A DNA stretch of 64,000 bases from Halalkaliarchaeum sp. AArc-CO (GCF_024972735.1 NZ_CP087723.1:1364001-1428000), one strand, 5' to 3'. Counted from the first letter of the stretch, positions 52,359 to 61,238 are shown. A program made the numbers and translations. The notes: generated by a model not told the origin, from the sequence alone.

Positions 52359-53703
52359 GTTGGAGCACTTCGTTTACGATTTCGATATCTTTGTCGTGGG
52401 TTCGGACTTCTCCCGAAAGGAGATCTTGCATAAGGCCTTGTTTGAGCTGTTTATACCGAGCCATTTCATCTTGAAGAGCTTCGACCAGTCTATCGAACTC
52501 CCACAGAATCGATGCAATCTCACGTTGTTCCTCAAGTGGAGGGAGAGCCGTTTTCAGTTCGAGGAGGTCGCTCGTAGCGATCCCCGAGATACTGGTTTCA
52601 GTGATGATCCGTTCGATTGCTTTCGAGCCGATTGGTCCCTCGAAGTACTGGGTGTAGAAGCGGGGATCAGCTTGTCCTGTGAGCCGAATACGAATGAGAG
52701 AGGATTCAAAAACAGTTAGTTCGTCGAGTTTAGGTACGTAGCAACAGTCCCCCGCGGCTGAAACATCTTGAGCCCGACGAGCAAAAATCAGGTCGCCTTC
52801 TTCAAGGGCGTATTTTTCTTTCTCACTTTTTGTGAGTTCGAGCCTGTCAGCAGTTGACATATTGAGAACACGTTCTTCGAGAGCGTTCCCCATTTTGGCT
52901 ATGGGATAACCTTCTCCGTATGCATCGGTGGACTTGTACAGACCATTTCTGTTCGAGTCTATGAGCTCTTTAAACGGGACGATTTCCCATGTAGCAGGGA
53001 CTTTACCGAGCCACGTGTCGACTGTTTCTTGCCCGTTGGTGCTGTGACGAAAGAGATTTTGAGCGACACCCCTTTTTGTTCGCTTAGTCTGAACACTGAT
53101 TTCTTCGGTCTTCTGAATCGCCTGATCGACGGTATAGAGTACGCTGGCGATTTTGTGTTGCTCTTCGATCGAGGGTAAACCAAAGTGAGTCAGCAATAGA
53201 TCTTGTGTGGTGATCCCGTCAACGGTGGTACCACGTCCGAGACTCTTGAGGTATGGATCCTTATCCCAGAGAGAATACACGAGGAACAGGGGATTTATTC
53301 TCTCGGTATCGGGAATGATGGCTTTCATATCCTGATTGATTGCCATATCTACATTGTTGAGGAAGGGCTCTCCTACAGTCATCCGAGTTGAGACAATAAC
53401 CGAGTCAGTCGAAACGACGTTGGTTGCGCTATTCTTAACTCCAGCTTCGGTAATGTGGTCTTCCGTCTCGGATAGCTCAATCCCGTTGAGATCTTTAACA
53501 CTAGCCCAAGGGATGTCTCCTTCCCAATACTCATCGTTACTCTTTGATGGAGTTCCACCGCCAACGAGATTATCGGCGACATCCTCTACTGCGACAATGC
53601 TCCAATCCTTGGGGATCTTATCGATTTCCGGGAGGTGCTGATCTAGTTTCTGTTCATCTGCATTTGACACAAACTCGTCCAGACTCGCCTCCTGCTCACT
53701 CAT
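52351..53703 (-). CDS. hsdS: Type I restriction specificity subunit HsdS
   Basis: A 450-residue protein with two target-recognition domains. The first starts at IDKIPKDWSIVAVEDVADNL and closes with the conserved helix PSIEEQHKIASVLYTVDQAI. The second starts at LGKVPATWEIVPFKELIDSN and closes with PPLEEQREIASILWEFDRLV. Both halves look intact, so the sequence specified is bipartite as usual. It overlaps hsdM and hsdR by 8 bases each, so the operon is translationally coupled. Confidence 0.95.
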   Translation of the reverse strand: MSEQEASLDEFVSNADEQKLDQHLPEIDKIPKDWSIVAVEDVADNLVGGGTPSKSNDEYWEGDIPWASVKDLNGIELSETEDHITEAGVKNSATNVVSTDSVIVSTRMTVGEPFLNNVDMAINQDMKAIIPDTERINPLFLVYSLWDKDPYLKSLGRGTTVDGITTQDLLLTHFGLPSIEEQHKIASVLYTVDQAIQKTEEISVQTKRTKRGVAQNLFRHSTNGQETVDTWLGKVPATWEIVPFKELIDSNRNGLYKSTDAYGEGYPIAKMGNALEERVLNMSTADRLELTKSEKEKYALEEGDLIFARRAQDVSAAGDCCYVPKLDELTVFESSLIRIRLTGQADPRFYTQYFEGPIGSKAIERIITETSISGIATSDLLELKTALPPLEEQREIASILWEFDRLVEALQDEMARYKQLKQGLMQDLLSGEVRTHDKDIEIVNEVLQHG

Positions 53704-55177
53704 AGTTCAGCGCCCCCATGTGCTGAGTCATCCGTGCCTCGATCTCTTTGCGCTCGGCCTGTAGCTCCCGCAACGTTGCCAACTCTTCGGCGACGTTAAG
53801 TTCCTCCTCAGGTTCGGTTGTATCTACGTAGAGCGCGATGTTAAGATTGTAGTCGTTTTCACGGATCTCCTCGGCCGATACCGCCCGGCTAACCCGTTCT
53901 TCGTTCGTCCAGTCGTTAAAGTTCTCAACAATTTTATTTATTCCTTCAGGCGTGAGGATGTTCTGGTTGCTCTCTTCGCGGTAGAATCCCTCGTCAGCAG
54001 CATGAATGAACTGTACCTCGTCAGTCCGTTCTTCTGACTTGTCCTGATTCAATAATAGGATAGCTGTCGGTATCGAGTTATTCTGAAATAGGTTCTTCGG
54101 CAACCCGATCACCGCCTCGACGAGATCGTTATCGATCATCGGCTTCCGGTACTTGCTCTCGTGCTTGCGGAAGAGCACGCCGTGAGGAACAACGATCGCC
54201 GCTTGGCCGGTATCATTCAGCTGCTCGGCCATATGCATGATGAACGCGTAGTCGCCCCGGTCGGCCCGCGGAAGCTTGTCGGCCCAGCCAAACCGATTCC
54301 ACGGGTCGTCTTGGAGGTCGTCTTTCGGCCAATCCGCCGAGAACGGGAAGTTTGCGAGGACGTAATCAAACGTGTCCAACTCACCGTTGTCTTCGAACTT
54401 CGGATCGCCCAGTGAGTCGCCACGTTGGATGTCACCGTTCAGCCCGTGGACGAAGAGGTTGATCTTCGCAATCGCGTAGATGTCTGGGTTGATTTCCTGA
54501 CCGGTGAACGTGAGTTTTGAGGGGTCGCCACCCTGTACCTCGCGATAGTGACGGGCGGCCTCAACGAGCATCCCGCCGGAACCACAGGTCGGATCGTGGA
54601 ACGTGTCGCCGTCCTCGAACGGTTCCAGCAGACGGACCATTAGTTCAACGATGTGCGGCGGCGTGAAGAACTCCCCACCATCCCGGCCTTCCTCACTGGC
54701 GAAGTGACGCACGAGATCCATGTACGCCTCGCCGAGCAGATCCGGCGGGACACGCTCGATGGAGAGGTTGTACGTGCTCAGATGCTCGACGAGTGTCGTG
54801 AGCTTTTGATCGTCCAGAGCGTCGGCGGCGACGAAGTCGGCCCGCAGAACACCCTCCAACTTGCCCTCATTGGCCTCTGAGAGAGCGTCGAAGGCTTCGT
54901 TGATGAACTGGTCGACGTTCTTGTTCTGCGCGCGTAGTTCTTCCCACGCGTACTCTTCGGGGACAACGAAGTCGTAGAAGGCCGGTCGTTTGGCGATCTC
55001 CTCGTCACCGTACTCTTCGAGCCGCTGCTCATACTGGTCGTCGTACGTGTCCGAGATCGTCTTGTAGAAGACGAGCGGGAGGATGTAGTCTTTGTAGTCG
55101 GTCTTGTCGACGGTATTCCGGATGATGTCGGCGCACTTGAAGAGATGGTCGTCGAGTTCGCCGAGACTGAGAGACAT
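53696..55177 (-). CDS. hsdM: Type I restriction methylase subunit HsdM
   Basis: A 493-residue N6-adenine methyltransferase. The SAM motif is DTFHDPTCGSGGMLVEAARH and the catalytic motif is NFPF (VLANFPFSADWPKDDL) instead of the common NPPF, a variant common in type I methylases. The N-terminal helical domain (LFKCADIIRNTVDKTDYKDY) is typical. First gene of the hsdM-hsdS-hsdR-peptidase operon, 49 bases downstream of the TBP-like gene. Confidence 0.95.
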   Translation of the reverse strand: MSLSLGELDDHLFKCADIIRNTVDKTDYKDYILPLVFYKTISDTYDDQYEQRLEEYGDEEIAKRPAFYDFVVPEEYAWEELRAQNKNVDQFINEAFDALSEANEGKLEGVLRADFVAADALDDQKLTTLVEHLSTYNLSIERVPPDLLGEAYMDLVRHFASEEGRDGGEFFTPPHIVELMVRLLEPFEDGDTFHDPTCGSGGMLVEAARHYREVQGGDPSKLTFTGQEINPDIYAIAKINLFVHGLNGDIQRGDSLGDPKFEDNGELDTFDYVLANFPFSADWPKDDLQDDPWNRFGWADKLPRADRGDYAFIMHMAEQLNDTGQAAIVVPHGVLFRKHESKYRKPMIDNDLVEAVIGLPKNLFQNNSIPTAILLLNQDKSEERTDEVQFIHAADEGFYREESNQNILTPEGINKIVENFNDWTNEERVSRAVSAEEIRENDYNLNIALYVDTTEPEEELNVAEELATLRELQAERKEIEARMTQHMGALNYE

Positions 55178-55226
55178 ACCTCAACGATGTAATCGAGCCG
55201 TCTTATCTTTCGGGGTTCTGAAACGG

Positions 55227-55814
55227 TCAGAGTTGGGACTGTACCCGCTCGATGGAGGGCTCGATGTCACCGAATCCGCGTAGTCCCTGAATCACGAACT
55301 TACCCGTCGAAAACAGTAGAAACGTGACTGGCGGGGTTTCGATCTTGACGATTGCAGCGGGAAACTGCTCGGGTTCGTACTCGACATCAATCCCTTCCGT
55401 GGTGAGCTCTACGGTCAACGCTTCGAGCCCGAGAGGTGTTCCAAGGTCGCCACTGACAGCAATGTTCGTAATTTCAGGGCCATCGACGAGTTCGGCGTTG
55501 TGATCGATTTCGGTAATGCGATCGATGATCGTCTCGACATGCTGGCGGGCTTCCTTAGTTGACTTGCTCCCGTAGATCAGGATACGCTTCTCGGACCAGT
55601 CTCGACCGCTAACGATAACCCGGACGTTAGAGTCCTCGGGGACGAACTTGTGCCCGGCGTCCGTACGCTCGAAGCCGTCAAGCATCTCCAGCTTTATTGG
55701 GTCCATCCGAACAATTGCCTTATGCATCATCGAGTGGGGTGTGTACTCGATGCCATCGGCTGTCCGGCGTGGTTCGGCTTCGTTTTCGACGTCGCTCACG
55801 AGTGTCGCCTCCAC
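55227..55814 (-). CDS. TATA-box binding protein paralogue, divergent
   Basis: A 195-residue protein. The second half is a clear TBP repeat: ITNIAVSGDLGTPLGLEALT, YEPEQFPAAIVKIETPPVTF and LLFSTGKFVIQGLRGFGDIE. The first half is only a weak repeat, shorter of the usual PEQFPG motif and richer in charged residues (KRILIYGSKSTKEARQHVET). Haloarchaea carry many TBP variants; this one sits 49 bases upstream of hsdM and could drive the element's own promoters. Whether the degenerate repeat still binds DNA is unclear. Confidence 0.8.
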   Translation of the reverse strand: MEATLVSDVENEAEPRRTADGIEYTPHSMMHKAIVRMDPIKLEMLDGFERTDAGHKFVPEDSNVRVIVSGRDWSEKRILIYGSKSTKEARQHVETIIDRITEIDHNAELVDGPEITNIAVSGDLGTPLGLEALTVELTTEGIDVEYEPEQFPAAIVKIETPPVTFLLFSTGKFVIQGLRGFGDIEPSIERVQSQL

Positions 55815-55857
55815 ATTGCCGTGCTGGGTATCTGGTTCTTGTGTTACTTATCTCGGC

Positions 55858-56799
55858 TTAGTCTACCTCGGTATTTTTAATACGATCAGAAACTTCTTCG
55901 AACACATTATTTTCAATCTCAAAGAGAACAATATTTGGGCGGTTTAGAAGATCAGCAAGAGAAGCGAACATAGTAGCCTTGCGTTCTGTTTTTCGAGCTG
56001 TCTCGCTATGCCTGAGACCAATCTCTCCTGCGGTTAATGCGGTTTGAAAGTCTCCGAATGATGGAAAGACCGGTTCCTTTGAACTGGTGCTATCCAGAAA
56101 CTGCTCATTCACGTTTTCGTTTTCAATCCGCACATCCATTGGCTTCGTCATCGGTATTCGGGAAATTAAAGTATTCATTCCGCTCTTGAACTCGTGAGTG
56201 TTCAAAACGCTGCTTAGTGGCACGTATAATGGCTCTTCTGCATATTTGATAAACAAAAACTCGTTATGAGGATTATCGAAGTTGTTTGTGTAGTCTACAC
56301 CCTCTTTAAATCGGTCTCCCCATGACTTACCACCTCTCATTAAATAATGTCCAAACATGTAGACACCACCCATAGCAAAGAACTGCTTTGGTGGAACACC
56401 GTGAGTTGAGTCTCGTCGCTTGGTCTGAACAAGGATAAACCGATCTTGGTTTTCGGTTACAGGGTACTCAACTCCATAATCCACACCTGTGATACTTTCT
56501 GCTGGTTTCGGATGTCCCCCCATTGGATCGTGTATCGTGATCAAGAATGAGTTCGGTTCATCTTCGACTTCAAGAACGTACCGATGTACGGAGCCTTCAA
56601 CTTCCGTTACATTTACAGGACCTGTCTGTAGGTCTTTTTCACGGAGATATACCTCAAGCCACTGCTTCAACTCGACACCGATATCGACTCTTTCGTGGTC
56701 GCCCTCTTCGTATTCTTGCTTATCGTATCGTTTGGGTATAATCTGGCTGGTGATCCCGTCAATACCCTCGATTAGGTCATTGCGAAGATAGTTTTCCAT
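55858..56799 (-). CDS. Hypothetical protein with Mrr-like nuclease pattern
   Basis: A 313-residue protein of lower GC than its neighbours. A stretch ITGVDYGVEYPVTENQDRFI then LVQTKRRD has the D...Q-x-K arrangement (D107, Q125, K127) seen in Mrr-type PD-(D/E)XK nucleases. The remainder is unassigned, with EFLFIKYAEEPLYVPLSSVL and a long helical tail. It lies just upstream of the TBP gene on the same strand. The nuclease assignment rests on this short pattern only. Confidence 0.5.
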   Translation of the reverse strand: MENYLRNDLIEGIDGITSQIIPKRYDKQEYEEGDHERVDIGVELKQWLEVYLREKDLQTGPVNVTEVEGSVHRYVLEVEDEPNSFLITIHDPMGGHPKPAESITGVDYGVEYPVTENQDRFILVQTKRRDSTHGVPPKQFFAMGGVYMFGHYLMRGGKSWGDRFKEGVDYTNNFDNPHNEFLFIKYAEEPLYVPLSSVLNTHEFKSGMNTLISRIPMTKPMDVRIENENVNEQFLDSTSSKEPVFPSFGDFQTALTAGEIGLRHSETARKTERKATMFASLADLLNRPNIVLFEIENNVFEEVSDRIKNTEVD

Positions 56800-56991
56800 A
56801 ATAAGCCGTTTTAGAGAATGACTATATAGCTATCTGATGTCAGTCTATGAGTAGAATACGTGTCTGGACAATTATATCATCACGATATTGAAATGGGATG
56901 TATACACGTTACAATTTCATAATCAGATGTCACCTCTACGGATTCTGCTAATTGATCCAAAAACGCCGTCCCATACTTCGTCGAAGCGTGG

Positions 56992-57135
56992 GTGAACCTC
57001 GAACTTCAGATCCTCCCTCCCTATAGTCTGGGCGACGTACTGAACGTGATGTTCAACTTACTCGTCACAGGCGTCATCGCGCTCATTTGGCCAGTGAAGT
57101 GGAGTGAAGGGATGTATCGCCACCATGGCCGTTAG
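56992..57135 (+). CDS. Possible remnant of a membrane protein
   Basis: A 47-residue frame from GTG 56992. NLELQILPPYSLGDVLNVMF then NLLVTGVIALIWPVKWSEG has one good membrane helix and coding-like codon use; the open frame extends only a little upstream. It looks like the C-terminal end of a plasmid or viral membrane protein. It could be a small real gene. Confidence 0.3.
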   Translation: MNLELQILPPYSLGDVLNVMFNLLVTGVIALIWPVKWSEGMYRHHGR

Positions 57136-57296
57136 CCCTCTTACTGAAGCGAGGTCTTTTGTCAATAAGACACGTACAGACTGACAACACCGACGCGTCT
57201 GAGGACAGCGGGTGCGGATCCTGGATTTCGGGGTTCGAATCCTCGTGAGGGGATAACGGCGGATCGGAGAACCGCATCCTAAACCACTTCAGACAA

Positions 57297-57443
57297 ATGA
57301 CAAAGGAAATCATCATCTCCGGCTGTCTAAGCGTCGTGTTCGCAACTGTCGGCGTAGCGCCTCCGACTATCCTGGCGCTCATCGCGTATGTCGGCCTTCG
57401 GCTGAATGACGTAACCCTCAATCCTCCATCCGCAACAGGCTGA
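57297..57443 (+). CDS. Possible small membrane protein
   Basis: A 48-residue frame from ATG 57297. MTKEIIISGCLSVVFATVGV and PPTILALIAYVGLRLNDV give one or two hydrophobic helices. Plausible as a single-pass membrane peptide, but short and without recognised relatives. Confidence 0.35.
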   Translation: MTKEIIISGCLSVVFATVGVAPPTILALIAYVGLRLNDVTLNPPSATG

Positions 57444-57507
57444 GAGTCATCTCTTACGCGATTCATGCCAACAGCCTCTTGGGAGGACGCTACGACGGCC
57501 AGATCGC

Positions 57508-58218
57508 TCAGGGGGCGGACGTTTCCTCTACGGCGTCAGCTACTCGATTCAGAAACGCCCTGTCGTACTGCTCTCCGACGTGGTTGATGTTCCAAAGGCC
57601 TGAGTCGCTAATCTCGCTCCGGGGACTGACGCGTCCCAGCCAGTCGTCGTCGCGAGGGTCGATAGAGTCCTTCCGATAGTTACTGACCAGAGCGATTGCA
57701 TTTCGCTCAATGTAGACTCGGTCACTCTCCGGGCTAGGCTCGTCGTCGATGTCGATCCAGAGGAAGGGTAGATCACGGATATACTGACTCACCCGCTGTT
57801 CATGCTCCAGCTCGGCAAGCCGTCGATCCCGATCCGCGCTGGAGCCGTTACCCCAGTGTGAGTATTCGTCGTGAAGCTCGTCTCGTTCGATCTTCGCCTC
57901 ACCGACCCGCTTTCGGAACACCGATCCCCTATGATTTCCGCCGCCTTGGTAGGTTCCTCTGTTCGCTCCGCGATGTGTCCGAAGTCGATTCCACAGCGAC
58001 GTACCGGAGCCGGATGAGACTGCGTGTGTGCCGATACGGGTGAGCCGGAGCTGATCGGTCGACTCACGCGTTTCACCGTCTGCGAAGAAGAAATAGACGC
58101 CTCTCTCTGGCCAGTCCATGTAGCCCGTACAATCCTTGAGTCGTTGCTTGCCACCGACGTTCGCTTCGAGCCGGTCGAGGAGATCGTAGAGTCGATCGAG
58201 ATCAGAACGACGCGACAT
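57508..58218 (-). CDS. GIY-YIG nuclease-like protein
   Basis: A 236-residue protein from ATG 58218; the open frame upstream is a shadow. ERGVYFFFADGETR, then LRLTRIGTHAVSSGSGTSLW and NRLRTHRG fit the GIY-YIG fold (GVYFF, RIGTH, R). The spacing and HRGSVFRKRVGEA helix fit a haloarchaeal subfamily. The Glu of the catalytic centre is not obvious. It is followed by a DUF6884 gene on the same strand, a common pairing in defence islands. Confidence 0.65.
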   Translation of the reverse strand: MSRRSDLDRLYDLLDRLEANVGGKQRLKDCTGYMDWPERGVYFFFADGETRESTDQLRLTRIGTHAVSSGSGTSLWNRLRTHRGANRGTYQGGGNHRGSVFRKRVGEAKIERDELHDEYSHWGNGSSADRDRRLAELEHEQRVSQYIRDLPFLWIDIDDEPSPESDRVYIERNAIALVSNYRKDSIDPRDDDWLGRVSPRSEISDSGLWNINHVGEQYDRAFLNRVADAVEETSAP

Positions 58219-58260
58219 ACTACTCCGTTCAGAGGTGGGGCACAAAATCACTCGGGGTTC

Positions 58261-58686
58261 TCAGAGGTGCCCGTTGTACCACGCAAGGGTCTCCCCGAAC
58301 TGGAGACCATCAGTCGGGGTTTCGACATCGACCGGCGTTTCGTCCAAGAGCGGGATGAGTTCGGAGTAGTAGTCACGCCCTGCGTGAAACACCAGTCGAT
58401 TGCCGTCGTTGAGTGAGCCCTCCGCTTCGAGCTGATCGTAGACGGCTTTAGCCCACTCACGCTTCCGTGCAACCCCCGCACCGGACAGTGTGTCGTCATA
58501 GGGATCGATAGGCGGGCCGGAGGGATCGAGCAGGCGATGTTTCGCGGAAAGGATGTACCAGCGGTCGTGATTCGTTTCGACGTACTCACGCGCCTTGCTG
58601 AAGAACGTCGACGGCATATAGAGGTCAGCGGGCTTTGTGGCTTGCTCGCGTTTGCTCTTCGTACAGCTAACGAGCCCGATCTCCAT
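58261..58686 (-). CDS. DUF6884-like protein
   Basis: A 141-residue protein from ATG 58686. MEIGLVSCTKSKREQATKPA, then YMPSTFFSKAREYVETNHDR and WYILSAKHRLLDPSGPPIDP are the DUF6884 hallmarks, a family distantly like YaaA and common beside restriction and phage genes. It probably shares a transcript with the GIY-YIG gene downstream. Biochemical function unknown. Confidence 0.75.
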   Translation of the reverse strand: MEIGLVSCTKSKREQATKPADLYMPSTFFSKAREYVETNHDRWYILSAKHRLLDPSGPPIDPYDDTLSGAGVARKREWAKAVYDQLEAEGSLNDGNRLVFHAGRDYYSELIPLLDETPVDVETPTDGLQFGETLAWYNGHL

Positions 58687-58710
58687 AGCTAATGGTCCTC
58701 TGTTGACGGA

Positions 58711-59763
58711 ATGAATCCTCTGGTTGAGTATATCCAGACCAACCATTTACATAGGCATAGTGAACAGATCTGGCATATGAGCAGTTGGGTTCCTTGGACC
58801 AATCGCAACTCAGAAGTTGAACAGCGTATCCACGAAGATCTAACCGATAAAGCGGCCAGTCGGATTTCCTTTTCATTAAACCAGATCGCGTCAAGAGGCG
58901 AGATTGACGATGCATATACGGAGTATCGTACAGAGACTGGGAAGCATGTTGACTACTTTGAAACGGCAAACAGTGAACCAGCAAAAAGATCACTTGACAA
59001 GTTCGTGTCGACTGAAGATCTACATGATGTTCTCACTTTGATAGAAATACTGGTCAACGAACTATGGGAAGAATCCACCTTATCTGGCGAAAATCATTCT
59101 GCTGAGGAACTGCTTGATTTTGATCGTAAGTTAAGACGTATTCTTGTTGAGGAAGGTATCTTGTTGCGAATACGTCCAACACGAGATGAGGTAGAGACAT
59201 TTGGAGAGAAACTTTCGAGATATAGAGAAGCGAAGAACAGCAGAAGCTATTCGTCACGGCATAGATCTCAGCCCCGCCCTGAGAAGCCATTTAACATCCA
59301 TTTTGAGACATTAGCTGATGAATCCGTAATCGAATCAGATCAGCAGCTTCGGGCGTTAGGGAAGAAAGGGAGGTGGGAAGAGGAACTCAGCCCATATAAT
59401 GAAGCATGGACTCAGTATCAAGATGAGCAGTTCTCGTATCTCATCGCTGAGAAGCTATACAATAGTCTTGAAGCAGTTTTGGTCAAAATCTGTGTTAAAG
59501 AGCGTGGCTGGAATAACGAAGGTGATGGTGTGAGTGCTTATCTAAACTCCATCAAGGACAACGGGTTGTTTGACCCTAATGAGGCAATGTTCGCTGAGTG
59601 GGAGCAAATCATCAACGGGCTCCAAATCGGTGTCCAACGAACAGGTGGAGATAGGAAACGACACGAAACCTTCGATCAAGATTATTCTATACTCTTGCTC
59701 CATCAGGTAGGAGCGTTCCTTACGTTCGTGATAAATAGATACGAAGATCAATATCCCAACTGA
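58711..59763 (+). CDS. Hypothetical helical protein, possibly abortive-infection type
   Basis: A 350-residue protein, divergent from the DUF6884 gene (24 bases apart). It has low GC and is mostly helical, with a basic Ser/Arg-rich linker in the middle (KNSRSYSSRHRSQPRPEKPF). The last 100 residues (EKLYNSLEAVLVKICVKERG, VQRTGGDRKRHETFDQDYSI, LLHQVGAFLTFVINRYED) recall HEPN or Abi C-terminal domains, with R/K-rich RTGGDRKRH as a possible nuclease motif. The assignment is tentative. Confidence 0.6.
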   Translation: MNPLVEYIQTNHLHRHSEQIWHMSSWVPWTNRNSEVEQRIHEDLTDKAASRISFSLNQIASRGEIDDAYTEYRTETGKHVDYFETANSEPAKRSLDKFVSTEDLHDVLTLIEILVNELWEESTLSGENHSAEELLDFDRKLRRILVEEGILLRIRPTRDEVETFGEKLSRYREAKNSRSYSSRHRSQPRPEKPFNIHFETLADESVIESDQQLRALGKKGRWEEELSPYNEAWTQYQDEQFSYLIAEKLYNSLEAVLVKICVKERGWNNEGDGVSAYLNSIKDNGLFDPNEAMFAEWEQIINGLQIGVQRTGGDRKRHETFDQDYSILLLHQVGAFLTFVINRYEDQYPN

Positions 59764-59913
59764 ATCACTGAGTCCGTTCTGTCTCACAGTTCCATAGTAG
59801 AGATGATCCTTTCGACGAGAGAGCGCCCATGCCAACAAATCCGGCGGCCTCGGCTCCGATCAGCCCGAGAAGCGTCCCTCACGGTTTTAGCCCCCGCCCA
59901 CCTTCGTCCGAAC

Positions 59914-60882
59914 ATGGCTTTCAGCGTGAGCTGGCATACGCTCCTCGACGAACTCGACGATCTCCCCGAAGGAGCGACGCTAATCACGCCCCTGTCGCAC
60001 AAGCGGTTTCGGATCGACGACGTACAGGAGCAACGCGTCATCATCACCTTCGAGGACAGAGACGAGAAGCGGCCACTCCAGCGCGACCAGTTCGAGACGT
60101 TGTACCGACGTATCACCGACGAGCCGGGCGGCTTCGAACTTGATCGGCTCCCAGCTGACGCGGATCCGTACCCGGCGGTGTTGAGCCTACATCCCCAGTT
60201 CGAGATCGATGAGGATGCGGGCGTGATCTCCGAGACGGACGGCCCGACGTCGACGCAGCTTCTCGATGCCGAGCCCGACACCGAACCCGAAGAGCGATCG
60301 GAACCGGATCTGGACGTGTATGCGGACTCACTGCTGCTCGTAGACGCCCTCGAACGACACGACGTGACCACGTTGTCGGAGATGGAAACGGACGCTCTCG
60401 TGAACCTCTACACGCTGCTGTCGGACGTCCAGCGCAATGCCAACGATCTCCGTCAGGACGTGGCTGGGGTGCTCCTGAACCGACTTCACCACGATCGCCC
60501 CGTGAGGGGCCCCTTCGGATCCGTCCAGCGCACGACCCGTCGGAATCGATCGTTGAAAGACGAGGACGAGGTACTGGCGAAGCTGGAAGAGGCGGGGATC
60601 GATCGCGAGCGCGTGACGGGGATCGACCGGAGCAAGATCGACGACGCGTTGGAGGTCACAAAGTTGTCCGAGACGGACGTGTACGACATCGAGGAGAGCG
60701 AGTACGTCCGCAAGGCCGAGGTGGATGAGGAGGTCAAGGAGACGCGTCTTCAGGGCCTCAAGGAGCAACTGGCGGCTACTGAGGGCGAGGAGGCCGAGGA
60801 CTTACGCCAGGAGATCGAGGACTTGGAGGGACGTATCGACGAGCTGACGAGCTTCCGAACGGGGGCTGAAGTCCATGAATAG
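59914..60882 (+). CDS. Hypothetical haloarchaeal protein near attR
   Basis: A 322-residue protein from ATG 59914 (MAFSVSWHTLLDELDDLPEG). A beta-rich N-terminal domain (ATLITPLSHKRFRIDDVQEQ, RVIITFEDRDEKRPLQRDQF) is followed by an acidic region and a long coiled coil at the C-terminus (VDEEVKETRLQGLKEQLAAT, EEAEDLRQEIEDLEGRIDEL). No enzyme motif. It is the last gene before the right attachment site. Confidence 0.65.
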   Translation: MAFSVSWHTLLDELDDLPEGATLITPLSHKRFRIDDVQEQRVIITFEDRDEKRPLQRDQFETLYRRITDEPGGFELDRLPADADPYPAVLSLHPQFEIDEDAGVISETDGPTSTQLLDAEPDTEPEERSEPDLDVYADSLLLVDALERHDVTTLSEMETDALVNLYTLLSDVQRNANDLRQDVAGVLLNRLHHDRPVRGPFGSVQRTTRRNRSLKDEDEVLAKLEEAGIDRERVTGIDRSKIDDALEVTKLSETDVYDIEESEYVRKAEVDEEVKETRLQGLKEQLAATEGEEAEDLRQEIEDLEGRIDELTSFRTGAEVHE

Positions 60883-61165
60883 ATATCCCAATGGCCGGGC
60901 TGTTTCAGATCGCCGTCGAGCTCATGCTAACGAAGTGTTGAACATGGGAAAAGCGGCTTGTCAGCACCCTATTCCGGTAATACTATGATTCGTGGCTGTG
61001 ACTCCCATGTTGTAACCGCAAGCAGGAGCGGACGGTGCCATGAAAACACTCCAACTCTGGTCGGAAGCGGTTGCCGGTAAAACGCACCAACTCGCCTCTC
61101 CAGAGTGGGGTATCCGTTATAAAGAACCTGCGCCGTCTGGCAAATGTGCCTCAGGCGCTCCCGTC

Positions 61166-61202
61166 ATGGACTCGCCGGGATTTGAACCCGGGGCCTCTCC
61201 CA
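61166..61202 (-). repeat. attR candidate: 3' part of tRNA-Ala
   Basis: The first 18 bases (61166-61183) repeat exactly at 32556-32573, and the similarity continues to 61202. Together with the integrase at 32771 this defines an integrated element of about 28.6 kb whose insertion kept tRNA-Ala intact. Confidence 0.75.
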
Positions 61203-61238
61203 TGCCAAGGGAGTGATCTACCACTGATCTACGAGCCC
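61167..61238 (-). tRNA. tRNA-Ala (GGC)
   Basis: Read on the minus strand it starts GGGCTCGTAGATCAG and ends CGAGTCC plus A. The anticodon stem CTCCC/GGGAG encloses TTGGCAT, anticodon GGC. The G3-U70 pair (GGGCTCG with CGAGTCC) is the alanine identity element. Its 3' end faces the integrated element. Confidence 0.95.

Larger units (their letters stand above)
56800..57507. other. 708-base low-density stretch with two possible small genes
   Basis: The left end is AT-rich (ATAGCTATCTGATG, TTATATCATCACGATATTG). It then contains the two small hydrophobic frames listed separately and a tRNA T-arm-like sequence CGGGGTTCGAATCCTCG (57229-57245). No larger gene is supported. Confidence 0.5.

Noticed and set aside
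61020-61218. Short plus-strand protein frame through the tRNA-Ala region
   Set aside because: It runs antisense across the tRNA gene and has no haloarchaeal coding character.
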